15,503 bases of DNA. It comes from CAMQVM01 sp044433365 (GTDB lineage Bacteria; Bacteroidota; Bacteroidia; Bacteroidales; Rikenellaceae). A program made the translations under genes and the position numbers. This document shows positions 7,080 to 13,835 of the stretch, one piece after another. Position 1 is the stretch's first letter; each line of letters begins with the position of its first letter. The notes under the pieces are model-generated. The model was not told the DNA's origin. It did no database searches and worked only from the letters and a program-made list of their open reading frames with translations. The stretch lies in assembly GCA_044433365.1 (NCBI GenBank), contig JAWXTR010000080.1:1-15503 (forward strand). Direction: 5' to 3'.

Positions 7080-7402
7080 TAAAATGGCTGTTGTCCGCCA
7101 GCGTAAAAGCTATCGCCCGATGGCTGTTGACCGTAAGAACCTGCCGTTTCGTAAGCTGGTGTGCGTTGCTGACTGTATCCACTCGACTGTTGTGTTTGTT
7201 GGCGATTTTGTTGCTCAAACAGTTGACAATTACCATCCCACCAACCGCCTAATGGTAGCGTATTAATGGTTTGGAGTATCGAACCATCGTCAAACATAAC
7301 AGCTGTACCGATATTTACCCACTGTGTCTTGTTCTCACCCTGTGCGGTTGTATAGGGTTTTGGAATGCTAATATTATAGCGTTTTACTACTTGTTTTGCC
7401 AT
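7079..7402 (-). CDS. Small ssDNA-binding-like protein with Gln/Gly-rich tail
   Basis: 107 residues. The N-terminal half (NISIPKPY, TQWVNIGTAVMFDDG, TINTLPLGGWWDGNCQLFEQ) looks like a compact beta-barrel with conserved aromatic residues, similar to the small single-domain proteins beside recombinases in Bacteroidota mobile DNA. From about residue 64 the sequence is disordered and rich in Gln, Ser, Gly and Tyr, ending in GGQQPF. An OB-like core, a flexible tail and a C-terminal Pro-Phe is the SSB architecture, although the usual acidic residues before PF are missing. Position between nuclease/Sak4 and NinB fits an SSB. Orthology to canonical SSB cannot be claimed by eye. Confidence 0.6.
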   Translation of the reverse strand: MAKQVVKRYNISIPKPYTTAQGENKTQWVNIGTAVMFDDGSILQTINTLPLGGWWDGNCQLFEQQNRQQTQQSSGYSQQRTPAYETAGSYGQQPSGDSFYAGGQQPF

Positions 7403-8195
7403 TCTCTTGCTTATTAAAAATTTTCAAATCCGTTATTAAATGTTTATGAGCTTCGATAAACTCAATAAACGACTCGCAATGCGATGTTAGCAGTGCAATT
7501 GACTCCTCGTGAAAGTATTTGTGATACTCGTTAAATGAGCTAAATTTATCACCTATCGCATTTCGCTTAATTTGCAGAATATCATATTGGAAATAGTCTA
7601 CTTTACAGCCATTTTGTGTTAAGCAATAAGGGTAAACGTGGTGTTGCCAATGGTCTCTGAAATTGCCGTAAGAGTAATTTTTCGTGGTCTTGATATCGTG
7701 CACACCGAAGGGCATTAACTCATCAATATATCCGTAAAGCCTTACTATTCCGTACTTAGTGTTTATCGTTGCTTCCGTCAGTACCTGTGGTGTTGAGCCA
7801 TTGTATAGGTTGGCGTAATAACGACAAATATCTGTCGGGAAACTGTAAGTAACATCTCTAAGAGTTGCCATACACACGCCCTTTTCTTTGTCAGATTTTA
7901 ACACCATATCCTTACGCTCAGTGTTTCGATTAAGAATTAAGCAATCTATAATCTCATTAAAGCAGGTGCCTTGGTCTGCTGCTTCAGAAGTGAAAGGAAC
8001 TCGGTTAATTCTATCAATTACATCTTGCCTGCATTTATCTGCAAATTCTTCAGGTGTCAAAACATCGTCTTTAGTGGAGTTTCCCCAATAGCGTTGCCAG
8101 ATGACATCGCTATTAAGGTAACTTTGATAAGAGTCGAGCAGTGTGGCGTAGAATTGATAACTGATTGATTTATGCTGATTGCTCTGCTCTTTCAT
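7374..8195 (-). CDS. RecB-like PD-(D/E)XK exonuclease
   Basis: 273 residues. The fold signature runs ISYQFYATLLDSY at the N-terminus, Glu141, then YGYIDEL (Asp158), HDIKTTK (Asp167-x-Lys169, the catalytic D-x-K) and QHHVYPY (Gln184 to Tyr190), the RecB-family QxxxY motif. It resembles the Cas4/RecB-type nucleases that phages pair with single-strand annealing proteins to resect ends for recombination. It overlaps the Sak4-type ATPase by 26 bases upstream and the SSB-like gene by 29 bases downstream. All catalytic residues seem present, so the enzyme is likely active. Confidence 0.85.
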   Translation of the reverse strand: MKEQSNQHKSISYQFYATLLDSYQSYLNSDVIWQRYWGNSTKDDVLTPEEFADKCRQDVIDRINRVPFTSEAADQGTCFNEIIDCLILNRNTERKDMVLKSDKEKGVCMATLRDVTYSFPTDICRYYANLYNGSTPQVLTEATINTKYGIVRLYGYIDELMPFGVHDIKTTKNYSYGNFRDHWQHHVYPYCLTQNGCKVDYFQYDILQIKRNAIGDKFSSFNEYHKYFHEESIALLTSHCESFIEFIEAHKHLITDLKIFNKQENGKTSSKTL

Positions 8196-9117
8196 ACGCT
8201 TTTAATTCTTGATTGTACACTAAGCCTAATTTCTTGCAGTGCTCCATGAATAACACTCTTGCTTGCTCTTTAGATGTGCCGATATGGTCGTATTCGCTAA
8301 TTCTTTTAATGAAGTCATTTGCTGCAACCTCGTTAGTAATTAAACCTATCTCCATTTTTAACTCAGTCATTAAATTAGCGAAACCGTGACCTAAAGCTTT
8401 TAACCCTGCTAAATGGTCGTTGTAAGCCTTAAAAACTACATCTTCTAAGAATCTATTAGGCAAGCCATTTCCGTTAATGTCGACCACAACAGGCACTTTA
8501 ATTTGAGGTGGTAGATTGCAAGTGTTTTTGCCATCGTTACGATTAGTGCCGTTAAATGTAATCATTGCACCTGAGCCATTATGCTCTAAATAACCAACCA
8601 CGTCTAAGTCTGCAACTAAGCTATCGTAAGATGAACCACCAAAAAGAGGAACATATCTAGTATCATCACCCTCTGTTTTTGTTTCTCGTTGAGCGACAAA
8701 AATTAAATGCTTTCCTTTAGTTGCCACCAGCTTGCAGAATTGAGTAAATTCCGCTTTTCTCTCTCCGTAGCCTTGCAGGGTTAATGCACCATTTGCTTTC
8801 CCCATTTTAGGATTGCGTTGGATGATGTAAAATGCCATCAAGTCTAAGAGCTTGCTGCCTGTGTCGATTACTATCGTCTCAAAGCTCGATAAATCCTCGG
8901 TGTTAAGCACTTGCAAAATCTCTGCATAATCTTTAACCTGTACGGTTGGTACGATGTGCATAGGATTAATCCTCTTTGCACCATTATCGCAGTCAATTAA
9001 TAAAGGTTTTGGAGCAGAAAGAGCCATGGTTGTTTTGCCTTGCCCTGCTTGACCATAGATTAACATTTTTACTTTACCTTCCACTTCGATTTCGTAAGGT
9101 TGTTTTATAAGTGACAT
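8170..9117 (-). CDS. Sak4-type RecA-like ATPase (ssDNA annealing protein)
   Basis: 315 residues. Walker A is GQAGQGKT (22-29) and Walker B lies in TIVIDTGS (81-88). A RecA-core segment (LIFVAQRETKTEGD) follows at about 139-152. This family (phage AAA ATPases near nucleases, Sak4) binds ssDNA and promotes annealing. With the adjacent RecB-like nuclease it forms a two-component recombination module comparable to lambda Red. The helical C-terminal region (about 225-315) has no recognised motif. It is preceded by the 190-base stretch that holds a tRNA-like element. Confidence 0.85.
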   Translation of the reverse strand: MSLIKQPYEIEVEGKVKMLIYGQAGQGKTTMALSAPKPLLIDCDNGAKRINPMHIVPTVQVKDYAEILQVLNTEDLSSFETIVIDTGSKLLDLMAFYIIQRNPKMGKANGALTLQGYGERKAEFTQFCKLVATKGKHLIFVAQRETKTEGDDTRYVPLFGGSSYDSLVADLDVVGYLEHNGSGAMITFNGTNRNDGKNTCNLPPQIKVPVVVDINGNGLPNRFLEDVVFKAYNDHLAGLKALGHGFANLMTELKMEIGLITNEVAANDFIKRISEYDHIGTSKEQARVLFMEHCKKLGLVYNQELKAYERAEQSA

Positions 9118-9170
9118 AATTTATTATTTTTTGTGCCCTCTAACCACTTCAGGCGTTGTGTGTTAATAGT

Positions 9171-9271
9171 GCAGAGCGTGGAGTCGAACCACTGAAAGTT
9201 ATCGAAAAGAAAATTTACTAAACTAATTATTAAATCACTCATTTTACAGCACCGTGCTGCGCTAACTCTGC
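9171..9271 (-). ncRNA. tRNA-like element (degenerate tRNA or structured RNA)
   Basis: On the minus strand the segment begins GCAGAGT, then TAGCGCAGC, and ends with GTGGTTCGACTCCAC followed by GCTCTGC. The outer seven bases pair fully (one G-T), and the T-arm has a four-base stem with the canonical TTCGACT loop, as in a tRNA 3' half. TA and GCGCAGC after the acceptor strand are the usual tRNA 8-15 bases. However, the D-arm does not close normally. Instead CAGCAC at 9247-9252 pairs with GTGCTG at 9254-9259. The central about 50 bases are AT-rich with no clean anticodon arm having U33, and the total of 101 bases is long. So a functional tRNA is unlikely; a pseudo-tRNA or tRNA-mimic RNA is more plausible. 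It occupies the gap between two genes of the same operon. Confidence 0.4.
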
Positions 9272-9307
9272 CCCCCTATCTCCCGACAGTGTATTTCTAA
9301 TTACTGC

Positions 9308-9514
9308 TTAATTAACTCTAAAATAAGACTCCATTCGCTTAGCTAATTTCTTAGCCTTAGGAAAGTTTCGCCCCAACGTTTCAAAGCGTGGTTTTCGACC
9401 CTCTTTAATACGGTTGTCGATTATTCTTGAAATACCGTCAATGCCTTGGCGATATAAGATTTGTTGCTCTCTGATAGAGTAAGATTTGATGTTTAAGATT
9501 TGCATTTCTTCCAT
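9308..9514 (-). CDS. Small basic hypothetical protein
   Basis: 68 residues from the ATG at 9514; an in-frame ATG at 9547 would add 11 residues. I prefer the shorter one because of the ATGGAAGAAATG context and a long A/T-rich leader. The protein is helical and basic (SYSIREQQILYRQGIDGISRI, then KAKKLAKRM at the C-terminus). No family recognised. It is followed by the tRNA-like element. Confidence 0.6.
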   Translation of the reverse strand: MEEMQILNIKSYSIREQQILYRQGIDGISRIIDNRIKEGRKPRFETLGRNFPKAKKLAKRMESYFRVN

Positions 9515-9616
9515 GATTTTAATTTTAAAAGGTTTATTTGTGAGCATTAGCAGGGTCAGCCGCTAACGCTCTGCTCTCTCTTCGCCAAATTTGTCTGGTT
9601 GCCCAGAAAGAGAGGT

Positions 9617-9976
9617 TTATTCTACGATTGTAAACTTATCGTAAGGTTCTAAGCCAAAAACTTGAACTTCGTTATAGTCACTATCTTGTGCTTCTACGCT
9701 AAGGATGGTAATAGTGTCTTTCAGCTCGATATCCGCTGGACTATAGTAAGTGGCTGAGTTGATAATCTTATCTTCTCTATCTGTATCAGCATTGATATAA
9801 AGAGTATAGCCGTCAATTTCGTATTCTGCGTAAACCTTTGTATCGTCAATACCATAAGGCTGAGAGCCTATTTTATCTCTAAGCTCAGTGACTATTTCAG
9901 TTAGCTGGTTAGGCTTTATTTGTATGCCGATAGCTTTTGCTATGGCTTCGGCGGATGGTTTTGGTAGATTTTCCAT
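9617..9976 (-). CDS. Hypothetical acidic phage protein
   Basis: 119 residues, acidic, with an N-terminal helical part (PSAEAIAKAIGIQIKPNQLTEIVTELRDKI) and a C-terminal beta-rich part (YAEYEIDGYTLYINADT, DTITILSVEAQDSDYNEVQVFG). No catalytic motif seen. Small acidic proteins in phage early regions can be DNA mimics or inhibitors, but this is speculation. It starts three bases after the helix-turn-helix gene ends. Confidence 0.7.
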   Translation of the reverse strand: MENLPKPSAEAIAKAIGIQIKPNQLTEIVTELRDKIGSQPYGIDDTKVYAEYEIDGYTLYINADTDREDKIINSATYYSPADIELKDTITILSVEAQDSDYNEVQVFGLEPYDKFTIVE

Positions 9977-9979
9977 AAT

Positions 9980-10288
9980 TTATCTTTTAAGTGCTGATTT
10001 TTGCTTTCTTAGACTTTTCCATTCTAAGGATAACGCAGTAGTACCCCTAAAGAGAAAGGTTGTATCAGTGCTGTTAGGATGCAACTCAATCAATCCTCTT
10101 TTTGCATAATCTCGTACCCTGTTCTCACTCACGGCGTGTAGCTTTGCGACTTCTTGTGTACTCATTTGTGTGTTGTAGTATTTACGCAAGTCTACAGTGT
10201 TTTTTCTGAGGTCTGCCAGTTCATTTTCAAGGCTGTTGCATCTATATTCTAATGATGCCACATAATTCATAATTTCTATTGCATCCAT
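9980..10288 (-). CDS. MerR/excisionase-like helix-turn-helix protein
   Basis: 102 residues. A short N-terminal coiled-coil (YRCNSLENELADLRK) is followed by a helix-turn-helix of MerR/excisionase type (STQEVAKLHAVSENRVRDYAKRGLIELHP, about 43-71). The coiled-coil before the HTH and the early position in the operon fit an early regulator or an excisionase working with the integrase. The sequence alone does not tell these apart. Confidence 0.72.
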   Translation of the reverse strand: MDAIEIMNYVASLEYRCNSLENELADLRKNTVDLRKYYNTQMSTQEVAKLHAVSENRVRDYAKRGLIELHPNSTDTTFLFRGTTALSLEWKSLRKQKSALKR

Positions 10289-10294
10289 AATCTT

Positions 10295-10522
10295 TTAGTT
10301 CAGTCGTGTAACATACAAGAGCAAGGTTTTACCTTTGCGCTGACTTTCTGTTTGAAGGTTTATAGAAGTACTATCTTTGTAGCGTGTAACAGCTGTTCGG
10401 AATTTTCCGCATTCAGTGTCGTCTGCACACTTAAATTTTACCACATCACCAACTTTTTCAAGTTGGTCTAAAGATTCTTTTAATTCGTAACCCCTGCATT
10501 TTATTGCTTCGAATACTGCCAT
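10295..10522 (-). CDS. First gene of the leftward operon, small hypothetical protein
   Basis: 75 residues with two Cys (KCADDTECGKF) and a basic C-terminal half (FRTAVTRYKD, SQRKGKTLLLYVTRLN). No family recognised with certainty. It begins 63 bases downstream of the -7 box of the leftward promoter, with a leader of almost only A and T. In position it is the counterpart of cro, but it has no evident helix-turn-helix. Confidence 0.7.
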   Translation of the reverse strand: MAVFEAIKCRGYELKESLDQLEKVGDVVKFKCADDTECGKFRTAVTRYKDSTSINLQTESQRKGKTLLLYVTRLN

Positions 10523-10530
10523 ATATTTTA

Positions 10531-10561
10531 TTTGTTTTTAAAGATTTTTTTATTACATTTG
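10531..10561 (+). promoter_or_regulatory. Rightward promoter (repressor transcript)
   Basis: Exact Bacteroidota promoter: TTTG at 10531-10534, 19-base spacer, TACATTTG at 10554-10561 (TAnnTTTG). Transcription would start near 10567 and reach the repressor after a leader of about 80 bases. The palindrome at 10552-10565 covers its -7 box, so occupancy of that site would block it. The promoter points at the leftward promoter. Confidence 0.75.
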
Positions 10562-10565
10562 TAAT
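10552..10565. promoter_or_regulatory. Palindrome over the rightward promoter
   Basis: ATTACA, two T, then TGTAAT: a perfect six-base inverted repeat overlapping the -7 box. A larger symmetric pair, GTAATA at 10561-10566 and TATTAC at 10574-10579, overlaps it. It differs in sequence from the other operator, so a different regulator may bind here (inference). Confidence 0.5.
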
Positions 10566-10584
10566 ATTCTTTGTATTACAGTTG

Positions 10585-10615
10585 CAAAGATACACATAAT
10601 TGTGTATAAACCAAA
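10585..10615 (-). promoter_or_regulatory. Leftward early promoter
   Basis: On the minus strand TTTG (10612-10615), 19 bases, then TATCTTTG (10585-10592), an exact match to the Bacteroidota consensus. The start would be near 10579. It drives the leftward operon beginning at 10522. A perfect palindrome fills its spacer. Confidence 0.8.
10590..10607. promoter_or_regulatory. Palindromic operator within the leftward promoter
   Basis: ATACACA and TGTGTAT arms separated by TAAT, 18 bases in total with perfect seven-base arms. It overlaps the -7 box and fills most of the spacer of the leftward promoter. This is the expected position for the S24-type repressor encoded at 10648 to bind and silence the early operon. 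Confidence 0.7.
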
Positions 10616-10647
10616 CAAATTTGTGAATTTTTTTATAACTCTTTTTT

Positions 10648-11334
10648 ATGGATAACCTTAAACATCAAATACTCAGTAAGTTGCAAGAGTATAAAAAATT
10701 TAATAAAAAGGCTGATTTTGCAAGATTTCTAAGTGTAGAGCCACAGGTTTTGTCTAATTGGTATAAAAGAAATACATTTGATATAAACATAATTGTGGAT
10801 AAATTTCCCGAAATTAACAAAGGATGGCTATTGTCAGGCGAGGGTGAGATGCTAAAAAGCGATAAAAAAATTTCAAATAGCACAGGCATACCTGATACTA
10901 TCGTAGACGATAGCGATAATTCTCAGAACAATCAAGATAATTATATATATGTTCCCCTGCTCCCAATATCAGCACAGGGCGGAACGTTAAATGACTTTGT
11001 TGTGTACGTAAAAGCCGAGGAGTGTGAACAGATAATATCCCCAATTAAAGGAGTCGATTTTGCAATGTCTGTTAATGGTGATAGTATGACTCCTGATTAT
11101 CCTTCTGGCTCGCAGATATTAATCAAGAGAATTAATGAACGTGCATTTATTGAGTGGGGCAAAGTTTACGTACTTGACACTTGCAACGGAAGCGTAATCA
11201 AAAAAATTATGCCATCAGAAACGGAAGATAAAATAAAATGCTTATCAATTAATACAGAATACCCATCATTTGATATACACAAAGACGATATTTACGGAGT
11301 GTACAGAGTTGTGATGTGTATGAGTATGAAATAA
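10648..11334 (+). CDS. S24-family phage repressor (CI-like)
   Basis: 228 residues. The N-terminal helix-turn-helix (about 20-45: KKADFARFLSVEPQVLSNWYK) is followed by WLLSGEGEML, typical of Bacteroidota phage repressors, and a linker rich in Asp/Asn/Ser (about 71-98). The C-terminal LexA/UmuD-like domain has the catalytic Ser146 (NGDSM) and Lys185 (VIKKI), 39 residues apart as in LexA. The expected cleavage region, about 35 residues before the Ser, reads ISAQGG instead of the classic Ala-Gly, so self-cleavage may be altered. It lies divergently next to the leftward operon and is the master switch of lysogeny. Confidence 0.9.
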   Translation: MDNLKHQILSKLQEYKKFNKKADFARFLSVEPQVLSNWYKRNTFDINIIVDKFPEINKGWLLSGEGEMLKSDKKISNSTGIPDTIVDDSDNSQNNQDNYIYVPLLPISAQGGTLNDFVVYVKAEECEQIISPIKGVDFAMSVNGDSMTPDYPSGSQILIKRINERAFIEWGKVYVLDTCNGSVIKKIMPSETEDKIKCLSINTEYPSFDIHKDDIYGVYRVVMCMSMK

Positions 11335-11361
11335 GATTACTAACCTGATAAAACTACTATT

Positions 11362-12933
11362 ATGGGATTTTTTGATTTCCTAAAAAGGAACGAATTAAAA
11401 CAAATATCGCATTTAGAAAGTGAACTTGCAAAAACAAGGGAAGAAAACGATATACTTATTGCTGAAAATAAATCTTTGTCTCGTTTTGTGTCAGTGCGTG
11501 ATGCAGAAGCGGAGGCTAAAAAAATAATAGTAACTGCAAATAATGAAGCAAAAGAAATTATTTCTAAAGCTAATATTGAAAGCACTGAAATAATAAACAA
11601 GGCAAACAGCACCTACGCTGATGCAAGTTCAAAGTACGAAGAAGCGGATATTTATTACAATAAGACAAAAGAGCAAGCTGACATCACAATTGAAGCAGAA
11701 CTTAGAGCAGCTAAAGATAATGTATTAAAAGCCAAACTTGAAGCAAAAAACAAGCTAAATGAAGCAAGCGAACAGGTAGCAACAATAATAAAAAATGCTC
11801 AAATAAAAGCAGAACAAGTCGCTGGTGATGCTTACAAAGCAATGAAGGAGTCAGAGAATTTATCAAAAACCATTACCGCTTTACGTAACACAATTAAAGG
11901 CTATGGAGATGATTATATTATGCCTACTTTCTCTTTGTTAGACCAATTAGCAGAGGATTTTGGATATACCGAAGCAGGCGAAGAACTCAAAAAAGCAAGG
12001 GAGCGAAGTAGATTGATGGTAAAAAACGACATTTCTGCATCTTGTGATTATGTAGAGGATAACAGGCGTATCACCGCTATGAATTTTTGTACAGATGCTT
12101 TTAATGGTAAGGTAGATTCTGTTTTATCAACTGTAAAGCAGGATAATTTTGGCACCCTTAAACAAAAAATAGTAGATGCTTATCATCTTGTAAACAATCT
12201 AGGTAAATCTTTCAGGAATGCAGTTATTACGGAGTCTTATTTAGAAGCTCGTATAGATGAGCTGAAATGGGCGGTTATTGTAATTGAATTAAGAAATAAG
12301 GAAAGAGAGGAGCAAAGGCGAATCAAAGAGCAAATTAGAGAAGAAGAAAGAGCTAAACGAGAGTTTGAAAAGGCGTTAAAAGATGCAGAAAAAGAGGAGA
12401 ATGCTATCCAGAAAGCTCTTGCTAAAGCTAAAGCAGAACTTAAATCTGCAAGCGAAGCTCAAAAGCAAAAATATGAAGCTAAATTACTAGAGTTAGAAGA
12501 TAAGCTAAAAGAAGCTGAATTACGTGGTGAAAGAGCTAAATCCATGGCTGAGCAGACAAAATCAGGTCACGTATATGTAATTTCTAACATCGGTTCCTTT
12601 GGTGAGAATATTTACAAGATTGGTATGACACGTAGGCTAGAACCTACCGACCGAGTAAAAGAGCTTGGCGATGCTAGTGTGCCATTTTCATTTGATATTC
12701 ATGCAATGATATATACAGAAGATGCTCCATCTTTAGAAACAGAGCTTCACAAACATTTTGCCCGCAATCAGGTAAATAAAGTAAATTCTCGTAAGGAATT
12801 TTTCAATGTTCCTCTTAAAGAAATTAGAGAGAAAATTGAAACTCAAAATTTAAATTGTACTTGGACTATGGTTGCAGAAGCAGCTGAATATCGGGAAACT
12901 AAAGCTATTGAGAAACAACTTGAAAACAACTAA
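11362..12933 (+). CDS. DUF4041 plus GIY-YIG (T5orf172/Mug113) nuclease, SNIPE-like
   Basis: 523 residues. Residues 15-160 are a long coiled coil; about 165-310 match DUF4041 (ITALRNTIKGYGDDYIMP, LAEDFGYTEAGEELKKAR); about 310-400 is a second charged helix. The C-terminal 402-485 is a GIY-YIG nuclease of the T5orf172/Mug113 branch, with VYVI (404-407), YKIGMT (418-423), the catalytic Arg of DRVKEL (431) and the catalytic Glu of SLETELH (459 or 461). DUF4041 joined to this nuclease is the architecture of SNIPE, an E. coli membrane-associated anti-phage protein that cuts incoming phage DNA during injection. No transmembrane helix is present here; only MGFFDFLKR could be an amphipathic anchor. 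It lies between repressor and integrase, the usual cargo position, and is probably expressed in the lysogen. Confidence 0.85.
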   Translation: MGFFDFLKRNELKQISHLESELAKTREENDILIAENKSLSRFVSVRDAEAEAKKIIVTANNEAKEIISKANIESTEIINKANSTYADASSKYEEADIYYNKTKEQADITIEAELRAAKDNVLKAKLEAKNKLNEASEQVATIIKNAQIKAEQVAGDAYKAMKESENLSKTITALRNTIKGYGDDYIMPTFSLLDQLAEDFGYTEAGEELKKARERSRLMVKNDISASCDYVEDNRRITAMNFCTDAFNGKVDSVLSTVKQDNFGTLKQKIVDAYHLVNNLGKSFRNAVITESYLEARIDELKWAVIVIELRNKEREEQRRIKEQIREEERAKREFEKALKDAEKEENAIQKALAKAKAELKSASEAQKQKYEAKLLELEDKLKEAELRGERAKSMAEQTKSGHVYVISNIGSFGENIYKIGMTRRLEPTDRVKELGDASVPFSFDIHAMIYTEDAPSLETELHKHFARNQVNKVNSRKEFFNVPLKEIREKIETQNLNCTWTMVAEAAEYRETKAIEKQLENN

Positions 12934-12946
12934 TACTTAGAATATT

Positions 12947-13756
12947 GTGAAAAAAGAATTATTAAGCCTTGTGGTTATTATATCACTATTGATTATTGGA
13001 TGCTCTAAAGAAAGTGATATTTCCACAATAGTCAAAAATGGATACAAAATTGAAGTTACAGAATAAGAATGGGAATTTGGCGAAAAACCGAGCAGTGGTA
13101 AGTTATACGAAAGATATGAATACGATTTGAATGGAAATTTAATAGTATTTGAATCTACTCCCAACTTCACTATAATGCCATATATGTATGATGAATCAAG
13201 TCATTTAATTGAAAAATCACGTTATTGGGGTTCGTCACTTGATAGCCAGTACAAATACACAATTAATAGCAGTGGTTTGACGGAAACTATGAAAAAATAT
13301 GGTGATGATGGCAGTTTGGACGAATCATGGGAGTATACATATGATGAGCAAAATAGGTTATCAATAGCCAAAAAAATGGATATTGTTTTGAGTACCATAG
13401 AAGAGCGTTATAGCTATAACGGGAATGATATAACTGTCGAGGAATATATCTGTAATGATGAAAATATCTTAAATAAAACGACCAACTATGAGTACGATGA
13501 ATACAATAATCTTGTAAAAGAAACCTGTATTATTGCATCCACAGGAGCGGAAAATATTCAAGAATTAAATAAATATGAGTATAATAGCAAAGGGCAAGTA
13601 TTAAAAAAGACAAGTAGCGGCGGAATCATTAATGATAGATATACATATGAGGATTATACGTATAATACAGATGGAACAATAGCTAACATACATGTAACAT
13701 ATTCATACAAGACGGATATATCCGACCTTGATTACTCTTATAAAGATTTGTACTAA
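12947..13756 (+). pseudogene. Lipoprotein with YD-like repeats, interrupted by an in-frame stop
   Basis: A GTG start at 12947 opens a lipoprotein signal peptide (KKELLSLVVIISLLIIGC, lipobox LIIGC, Cys19) followed by SKESDISTIVKNGYKIEV. At 13064-13066 the frame meets TAA, and the same frame then continues without a stop to 13756. The continuation has tyrosine-rich repeats: YEYDLNGNLIVF, YEYTYDEQNRLS, YEYDEYNNLVKE, YEYNSKGQVLKK, YTYNTDG. These are degenerate YD (Rhs-like) repeats of the kind found in Bacteroidota cell-surface lipoproteins. One substitution (such as GAA or CAA to TAA) separates this from an intact 269-residue protein. A shorter product from the ATG at 13127 would lack export. 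It lies in the rightward cargo segment between the nuclease and integrase genes. Confidence 0.8.
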
Positions 13757-13835
13757 TCAAAAAAAATAAAGAGACCGAGCAACTACGCACTGACAATAGG
13801 TAGAAAGCTTATATTTTCATCTCAATATCCCTCTA

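Noticed and set aside
6973..7266. Two rightward frames of 97 and 60 codons over the NinB and SSB-like genes
   Set aside because: They are antisense to overlapping, translationally coupled genes with recognisable families and show no domain of their own.
10665..10889. Leftward frame of 74 codons antisense to the repressor
   Set aside because: It is a shadow of the repressor's helix-turn-helix region, with no recognisable protein features and no promoter of the consensus type.
11340..11612. Leftward frame of 90 codons antisense to the nuclease gene
   Set aside because: The Ser/Ala/Phe-rich hydrophobic composition is what the antisense of a Lys/Glu/Ala-rich coiled coil gives.
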